This document shows, one piece after another, positions 60,201-64,000 of a DNA stretch of 64,000 nucleotides. The stretch is taken from NCBI RefSeq assembly GCF_014851675.1, contig NZ_JACVAE010000003.1, positions 248,001-312,000 of the forward strand. The letters are read 5' to 3'. The stretch is from Rhizobium sp. ARZ01. GTDB taxonomy: Bacteria; Pseudomonadota; Alphaproteobacteria; Rhizobiales; Rhizobiaceae. Both the position numbers and the translations under genes were made by a program. The notes under the pieces were generated by a model. The model had not been told where the DNA came from and did not search any database. It saw only the letters and a program-made list of their open reading frames with translations. Positions within the stretch are counted from its first letter, which is position 1; each line of letters begins with the position of its first letter.

Positions 60201-62746
60201 AGGCGCTGCTGGCGACAGCGCGCGCCGTCTTCCACGCCCGCAACGGTACGCTTTCCGACCAGATCGAGCGGGCGGTGTCACTGTTTGCGACGCCTGCTCC
60301 GTCCGAGCCGACCGAGGTCCGGCATTCCTCCCCGGCGCCAAAGGTCTTGCGGACGCCGGAGCCGGTTCAGATCGAGGCCGGCGATCTGGCCTTCTGGAAC
60401 GGTTATGGCGGGTTCAACGTCGAACGCCGCGAGTATGCGGTGAAGCTCAGGGGCGGCGAAGGAACGCCGCAGCCGTGGATCAACGTGATTGCCAATGAGC
60501 GCTTCGGCTTCCATGTGGCTGCCGAGGGCGGCGCGTACACTTGGAGCCGTAACTCGCGCGACTATCAGCTGACGCATTGGACAAACGATCCGGTGATCAA
60601 CCGTCCGAGCGAGGCCTTCTATGTGAAGGATCGTGATAGCGGTACTGTCGTCGTGCCTTTCGCCGGTCTTTCACGCGATCCCTCGGTGCTGTTCGAGACC
60701 TGGCACGGGCTCGGCTATTCGGCCTTCCGCAGCGCCTCCGACGGCCTTGAGCTCGATCTGGTGCAGACAGTGGATGCGGAACGCCCTGTCAAGTACTCGC
60801 GCCTGATCATCCGCAACAGGGGCACGGCCACGCGCAACCTGTCCGTCTACGGTTATGTGGAGTGGGTTCTCGGCAACAACCCGGTCAAGACTGCCCCGTT
60901 CGTGCTCTGCAGTCAGGACGAGGAGACGGGCGCCATCTTCGCCACCAACCCTTACAGCCTGGACTATTCCGGCCGCGTTTCGTTCTTTGCCATGAATGCG
61001 AAGCCTGCAGGCGCGACCGCGAGCCGGCGCGAATTCATCGGCCAGGAGGGGGACATCGTCCTTCCCGGCGCGCTCGCCAGCGGTGTCGCACTTTCCGGCA
61101 CGATGGAAAGCCTCGGGGCGCCCTGCGCGGCTCTGATGAGCGACCTCGAGCTTGCGTCGGGTGAAGAGCACGAGATCTTGTTCGTGCTCGGTGATTGCGA
61201 CGACGCGGAGACTGCCGGCGCTCTCGCCAGGGAGGCTTCCGCGGCGACGTTCGACACTGCGCTGGAGAAGGTTCGCACCTTCTGGAGCGACTTCACCGGA
61301 ATTCTGCAGGTCGATACCCCGGATCAGGCCCTGAATGTGATGGTCAATACCTGGCTGCCCTATCAGAGCCTCGGATGCCGCCTGATTGCCCGTGCCGCCT
61401 TCTACCAGGCAAGCGGAGCCTTCGGATTCCGCGACCAGTTGCAGGATACTCTGGCCTTCCTGACGCATCGTCCGGAACTTGCTCGCAAGCAAATCCTGAA
61501 TGCGGCCTCCCGCCAGTTCAACGAAGGCGACGTCCAGCACTGGTGGCTGCCGGAAACCGGCGCCGGCGTGCGAACGGCGATCTCGGACGACGTCGTCTGG
61601 CTTGCCTATGCGGTTCTGCAGTATTGCCGATCGACCGGGAGCCACGACATCCTGGATGAAAAGCTCACTTTCATCGAGGGACCGCCGCTGGCGGAGGGCC
61701 AACACGATGCGTTCTTCAAGCCCGGCCGCTCCGTCGAAGCCGTCGATCTCTACGAGCACTGCGCGCTCGCGCTCGATCTTGCGATCCAGCGGACCGGCGA
61801 CAACGGCCTTCCGCTGATCCTTGGCGGCGACTGGAACGACGGGATGAACCGGGTTGGTGAAGCGGGAAGAGGCACGAGCGTCTGGCTCGGCTGGCTCCTC
61901 GCCGGCACGCTGCGGGCGTTTGCCGCGATTGCGCGCGAACGCGGCGACGCTACCCGCGCCCGCAAGTGGCTTGCGCATCTCGAAACGCTCAAGGTGGCGC
62001 TGGAATCGGCCGGATGGGACGGCGCATACTATCGCCGCGGATACTTCGACGACGGAAGCCCGCTTGGTGCCGAAGGCAATAGCGAGTGCCGGATCGATTC
62101 GATTGCCCAGTCCTGGAGCACAATGTCCGGCGAGGGCGACAAGGAGCGGGCACGGCTTGCCATGGACGCCGTCCTGGCGGAGTTGGTGGACGAGGAGGCG
62201 GGCATCATCAAGCTGTTCACGCCGCCCTTCGAGAACGGCGCGCACGATCCCGGTTACATCAAGGCCTATCCGCCGGGTGTTCGCGAGAATGGCGGACAAT
62301 ACACCCATGCCTCGACCTGGGTCGTGATGGCGCTGGCGATGCAGGGCCGGGCGGATGACGCCTGGACCTGCCTGAGGATGCTCAATCCCGTCAACCACTC
62401 CTCGACGCGCGAGGCGATCGATACCTATCGGGTCGAACCCTATGTCGTCGCGGCCGACGTCTACGGCGAAGACAACCGCAAGGGCAGAGGCGGCTGGACC
62501 TGGTACACCGGTTCTGCAGGCTGGCTCTATCGTGCGGCCGTCGAAGGTATTCTCGGTATCCGGAAGGAGGACGGCAGCCTTGTCGTCACGCCGAACCTGC
62601 CGTCCGACTGGCCGGGCTTTTCCGCCGTGGTCAGGCTCGATGGGGCCGATCACCACGTTCAAGTCGAGAGAACGGCAGATGGCAAGGTTATCGCGCGGAT
62701 AGACGAGGCGCCCGTTCCGGCACAAGAGGTCGAGGTCACGGCGTGA
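54257..62746 (+). CDS. ndvB: Cyclic beta-1,2-glucan synthase
   Basis: A giant inner-membrane protein of about 2829 residues; the Sinorhizobium meliloti protein is of closely similar size. It makes cyclic beta-1,2-glucan for osmotic adaptation and host infection. Six membrane segments cluster at about 405-465, 808-850 and 940-978. The GT84 domain between them has the LDSDT metal motif (about 624) and RQHRW (about 771). A glycoamylase-like domain (about 1290-1500) and C-terminal GH94 phosphorylase-type domains with GGDWNDGMN (about 2522) set chain length. ATG 54257 is chosen; TTG 54215 or 54233 are possible. The exporter gene ndvA ends 1 kb downstream on the other strand. Confidence 0.97.
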   Translation: MPLHNRPQSSSRETESKQIDYNDSIRDTYFTLEELSACGEDLARDGASALPGFKPFEFRARQKENEREIFRVYQTIARDVEAGATITPAAEWLLDNYYVVEEAIQEVRRDFPRRFYRQLPTMKVGDVEIPRTMALGWLYVAHTHSSVSRESLTAIVEGFQKVEALKIGELWALPSIVRFILVENLRRISSRVERSRGMRRKANEVADELIRQNDPEKSVIILRGIEDLVADNTFVAQLLYRLRDGLQASGAAIQWLERQIEARGSDLEEVLVAEQNRLSSGNATMSNLIKSLRAIDDTEWPVWVESVSRLDAALREGSDYTDLDFGSRNAYRDTIEKLARRSGRTELEVTQTALAMTAEDMAAGNIAGAHEANVGSYLVGAKRKLLEERIGYRPSIVQYLVRFTRALGWFSIAGPVTILTLLAMIGVYYFLGQMDIPDGAWLIMLILFALPASEGAVGLFNTLVTLVVKPSRLVGYEFREGIPEEARTLVAVPCLISKRDHVDELVRNLEVHYLANPRGEIYFALVSDWVDSKVEETPEDLEVLEYAKREIAQLSARYAYDGRTRFYLLHRRRLFNPQEGVWMGWERKRGKLHELNLLLRGDGDTSFLPGANVVPANVQYVLTLDSDTRLMRDAATKLVGKLFHPINRPLIDPQTQKVVAGYGILQPRVSPSLTTGDEASTFQRIFSANRGVDPYVFTVSDVYQDLTGEGTFTGKGLYHVDAFEAALKGRIEENTILSHDLLEGSYARCALVTDVEFVEDFPIRYEVETSRQHRWARGDWQLLPYIFKPSSDVSMLGRWKMYDNLRRCLIPVGWLVASVMGWYYMEPRQALIWQLVLIFLLFVAPTLSLFTGAVPRRSDIVARAHLQTILSDIRAANAQVALRIVFIADQAALMADATVRSLFRLLFSRKHMLEWRTAAQVHSSGGGGILSYYIDMWQAPVLAAISVALALFSDTGLPFIAIPFALIWALSPAVAWYVSQTAEAEDLLVAPDDVVAELRKIARRTWRYFEEFVTAEQHFLPPDNFQETPHPVLAERTSPTNIGVYLLSVISARDFGWIGFEETVRRLEETVSTIDGMPKFRGHLYNWYRTNTLETLGPRYVSAVDSGNLAGHLIAVSSLCREWAEAPSAHLHGSLDGIGDVASILSETLADLPDDRKTVRPLRRLIEERISGFHNALAAVKREHEFASIRVINLAVLARDVNKLIANLDHEIKSAQSGEVIKWANALVATCEAHIADSVFDLGSIEALRQRLIVLRDRTRDIAFSMDFGFLFRPERRLLSIGYRVETNELDEACYDLLASEARLTSLFAIAKGDLATEHWYKLGRPIVPIGSRGALVSWSGSMFEYLMPPLVMQEPQGGILNQTNNLIVKEQQNHGKRLGTPWGISEAAFNARDHDMNYQYTNFGVPTLGLKRGLGQNAVIAPYASLLAAQYAPKAALENLEELRKLGALGVYGFHDAVDFTPTRVPEGKRCAVVRNYMAHHHGMSIAAVANVVFNGALRARFHSDPVIEAAELLLQEKAPRDIPIINTKREPETVGSTQADLLRPEVRVIEDPMNEDREVAFLSNGHYSVMLTATGSGYSHWNGQSVTRFKPNPAEDRWGTFIFLRDTATNEWWSATVEPKRADGEEVKAQFSDDKAEFFKTVGTLSSEVECIVATEHDAEGRRLTLLNTGFEDRFIEVTSYAEPVVTTDDVDSAHPLFARMFLKTEIGRRGDVIRVLRNKRGPHEPDMCVAHLIVDNAGSRRTEVETDRRNFIGRSRSLATAAAFDAGAQLSGADGFTLDPVMALRRVVRVPAGKKVKVIFWTVAAPSREELDRAIDRYRHPDAFNHELIHAWTRSQVHLRHIGVTSQEAASFQALGRYLVYPDMHLRADAATVQAGLAPQSALWPLAISGDFPIYVLRINDDADLEIAREALRAQEYLRHRGVLADLVILNEKASSYAQDMQHTIDQMCENLRMRGQSDGMRQHIFAVRRDLMEVSTWQALLATARAVFHARNGTLSDQIERAVSLFATPAPSEPTEVRHSSPAPKVLRTPEPVQIEAGDLAFWNGYGGFNVERREYAVKLRGGEGTPQPWINVIANERFGFHVAAEGGAYTWSRNSRDYQLTHWTNDPVINRPSEAFYVKDRDSGTVVVPFAGLSRDPSVLFETWHGLGYSAFRSASDGLELDLVQTVDAERPVKYSRLIIRNRGTATRNLSVYGYVEWVLGNNPVKTAPFVLCSQDEETGAIFATNPYSLDYSGRVSFFAMNAKPAGATASRREFIGQEGDIVLPGALASGVALSGTMESLGAPCAALMSDLELASGEEHEILFVLGDCDDAETAGALAREASAATFDTALEKVRTFWSDFTGILQVDTPDQALNVMVNTWLPYQSLGCRLIARAAFYQASGAFGFRDQLQDTLAFLTHRPELARKQILNAASRQFNEGDVQHWWLPETGAGVRTAISDDVVWLAYAVLQYCRSTGSHDILDEKLTFIEGPPLAEGQHDAFFKPGRSVEAVDLYEHCALALDLAIQRTGDNGLPLILGGDWNDGMNRVGEAGRGTSVWLGWLLAGTLRAFAAIARERGDATRARKWLAHLETLKVALESAGWDGAYYRRGYFDDGSPLGAEGNSECRIDSIAQSWSTMSGEGDKERARLAMDAVLAELVDEEAGIIKLFTPPFENGAHDPGYIKAYPPGVRENGGQYTHASTWVVMALAMQGRADDAWTCLRMLNPVNHSSTREAIDTYRVEPYVVAADVYGEDNRKGRGGWTWYTGSAGWLYRAAVEGILGIRKEDGSLVVTPNLPSDWPGFSAVVRLDGADHHVQVERTADGKVIARIDEAPVPAQEVEVTA

Positions 62747-62887
62747 CCCCGCGCAATGCCCCTTTGGATGCCATGTAATCCGGAGGGGCGCGTGCGGCGG
62801 CTATGCTGCGCCAGCGGACGTCCCACATTTTGCTATCGACTCGCGTCTGAATTGATACAATCTCCCGCCGCAGCGGGAGAGGTAACC

Positions 62888-63666
62888 ATGGGCGTCAAAG
62901 TTACCGCAACGCGTTCCCTTGACATGACTGCGTTCGATTTCAGCAGCCTGGCGTACGCCACACCGGCTAGTTTCACCGGCACAACCTATCAACTGTCGTA
63001 TTCGGGCGGCGTACGCGATGTCTTCAAGGGCACGGGTTTCAGGTACAACGCCGACCATGTCCCGATCGCGGGAACGGTAAACAGCTGACCGAGTACGTTG
63101 GATCCTCGCGGTATTTCGCAATCGAAGGTGCGAGTATCACGGCCAAGAGCATCTTGAAAGCAGCATCCACTTCATCGCGCTCGGACGACGCCGACATCCT
63201 CATCACCGCCATGAAGGGCAACGATACGATTCTCGGCAGCAATTAGGATGATTTCCTTTTCGGCGCCGGCGGCAACGATCTCATCAAGGGAAACGGCGGC
63301 CGAGACTGGCTCCATTCCGGCCCCGGCGCCGACGATATGTATGGCGGCCGCGGCGCCGATGTTTTTGCATTCACGCACAAGGCGCACAGCACGGTATCCG
63401 CAAGCGGCCGCGACACCATTTTCGACTTTACGTCGGCTGACAAGATCGACCTGTCGGTCATCGACGCCAAGTCGAACGCTTCGGGAAACGACGCCTTCAG
63501 CTTCATCGCGACTAAGGGCTTTCCAGGCAAGGCCGGCGAGTTGCGCTACAAGAAGACGTCTTCCGACACCTATGTTTATGGCGACATCGATGGCGACAAG
63601 TCGGCCGATTTTGCGATTCACCTCGCTGACGCGATAACGGTGAAGTCGGGTTGCTTCTTCCTGTAA
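62888..63666 (+). pseudogene. RTX-type calcium-binding protein, broken by frameshift and stop
   Basis: The ATG at 62888 (GAGAGG upstream) starts MGVKVTATRSLDMTAFDFSS, an N-terminal domain seen in rhizobial hemolysin-type proteins. The frame ends at TGA 63086-63088. One base to the side, reading continues LTEYVGSSRYFAIEGAS, consistent with loss of one A in the AAA run at 63079-63081. In that frame a TAG at 63244-63246 interrupts GNDTILGSN / DDFLFGAGGND. The rest has RTX nonapeptides (GGRGADVFAF) and an intact tail to TAA at 63666. Two independent lesions make it a pseudogene, unless sequencing errors are involved. Confidence 0.85.
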
Positions 63667-63712
63667 GCATCGAGGCGTGTCGCCCCTCGGCCCGGCCAGC
63701 CGCAAACGCAAA

Positions 63713-63741
63713 CCGCCGCGCTTGCAGTTGAAGCGCGGCGG
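63713..63741 (-). terminator. Terminator of ndvA
   Basis: CCGCCGCGCTT (63713-63723) pairs with AAGCGCGGCGG (63731-63741) around a seven-base loop. On the minus strand it is followed by TTTGCGTTTG. It lies 25 bases after the ndvA stop and may also stop transcripts from the RTX remnant. Confidence 0.8.
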
Positions 63742-63766
63742 CAAAAGGGATCGATCGGGACTGCGA

Positions 63767-64000
63767 TCAGGCGGCGGTGTGGCTCTTGCGGACGTCCTCG
63801 TCGGTGAGGATGCCGCTGGCCCGCAGCAGCGCGGCAAACCTGCCGTTGCTCTGGCTGAGATCATGGAAGGTGCCCATCTCGGCGATGCGGCCATGGTCGA
63901 GGAAGAGCACCATGTCGGCTTCGCGAACCGTGGATAGGCGGTGGGCGATGATGAAGGTCGTGCGGTTCTTGCGGAGATTGTCGATCGCCGCCTTGACGCG
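63767..64000 (-). CDS. ndvA: Cyclic beta-1,2-glucan exporter ATPase, C-terminal end (partial)
   Basis: The last 77 residues of an ABC exporter run off the window edge. FIIAHRLSTVREADMVLFLD contains the ATPase switch His loop and D-loop-following strand, then GRIAEMGTFHDLSQSNGRFAALLRASG and TDEDVRK in family order. This tail closely matches NdvA/ChvA as I recall it, and the gene is next to ndvB as in S. meliloti. It is convergent with ndvB, with the RTX remnant between them. The rest of the protein, including Walker A, is outside the window. Confidence 0.88.
   Translation of the reverse strand, partial: RVKAAIDNLRKNRTTFIIAHRLSTVREADMVLFLDHGRIAEMGTFHDLSQSNGRFAALLRASGILTDEDVRKSHTAA

Noticed and set aside
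57605..60235. Very long minus-strand open frame inside ndvB, and similar long frames opposite the amidase, kdpD and metH
   Set aside because: They are Arg/His/Ala-rich shadows of high-GC coding strands, with no domain and no ribosome-binding site, while the opposite strand has clear protein families.
62888..63088. Stand-alone 66-residue protein
   Set aside because: The downstream sequence in the neighbouring frame continues the same RTX family protein, so this is the front of a broken gene and not a separate small one.

Overview
The window is high-GC chromosomal-type DNA from an alphaproteobacterium of the Rhizobiaceae, most likely Ensifer/Sinorhizobium. Three things point there: the oxygen-dependent cobF-G-H-I-J-K-L-M corrin block, the ndvB/ndvA pair for cyclic beta-1,2-glucan, and a rhizobial mosaic palindromic repeat at about 37.85 kb. 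I saw no phage, transposase, CRISPR array, rRNA or tRNA.

Layout. 0-2.4 kb: end of a NitT/TauT-type ABC uptake system, a luciferase-like flavin oxidoreductase and a possible 54-residue protein. 2.5-14.9 kb, minus strand: an amidase, then a compact valine/isoleucine degradation cluster (enoyl-CoA hydratase, mmsB, 3-hydroxyisobutyryl-CoA hydrolase, lpdV, bkdB, bkdA2, bkdA1, acyl-CoA dehydrogenase, thiolase, SDR 3-hydroxyacyl-CoA dehydrogenase) with a divergent AraC-family regulator (15-16.1 kb). 16.1-20.8 kb: a full-length KdpD kinase without kdpE or kdpFABC beside it, an IMPACT-family protein and purU. 20.8-26.6 kb: a puuA/puuB-like polyamine operon, its GntR regulator, an SDR gluconate-5-dehydrogenase-like enzyme and a DadA-like FAD dehydrogenase.

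26.7-37.7 kb is a lysine-degradation locus, broken only by a DUF6481-like gene and a GFA-family gene. It holds an Lrp regulator, lysine 6-dehydrogenase-like protein, aminotransferase, amaB, D-2-hydroxyglutarate dehydrogenase-like flavoprotein, hglS (2-oxoadipate dioxygenase/decarboxylase), a LysR regulator and an AmaA-like pipecolate oxidase. Together these would take lysine or pipecolate through 2-aminoadipate, 2-oxoadipate and D-2-hydroxyglutarate to 2-oxoglutarate.

38-40.2 kb: a fosmidomycin-resistance-type MFS exporter and a divergent AraC regulator. 40.3-47.4 kb: the cobalamin block with cobK inverted inside it. 47.4-49.4 kb: a LysR/YeiH divergent pair. 49.4-53.8 kb: B12-dependent methionine synthase metH, preceded by a Shine-Dalgarno-blocking hairpin, a palindromic operator, an unknown 71-codon gene and a canonical cobalamin riboswitch. 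54.2-62.7 kb: the giant cyclic glucan synthase ndvB, then a degraded RTX gene and the end of ndvA.

The most unusual part is the layered regulation upstream of metH (53.2-53.8 kb). A textbook B12 riboswitch reads into an uncharacterised 71-residue protein whose ribosome-binding site lies in its own hairpin, and the next gene is the B12-using enzyme metH.
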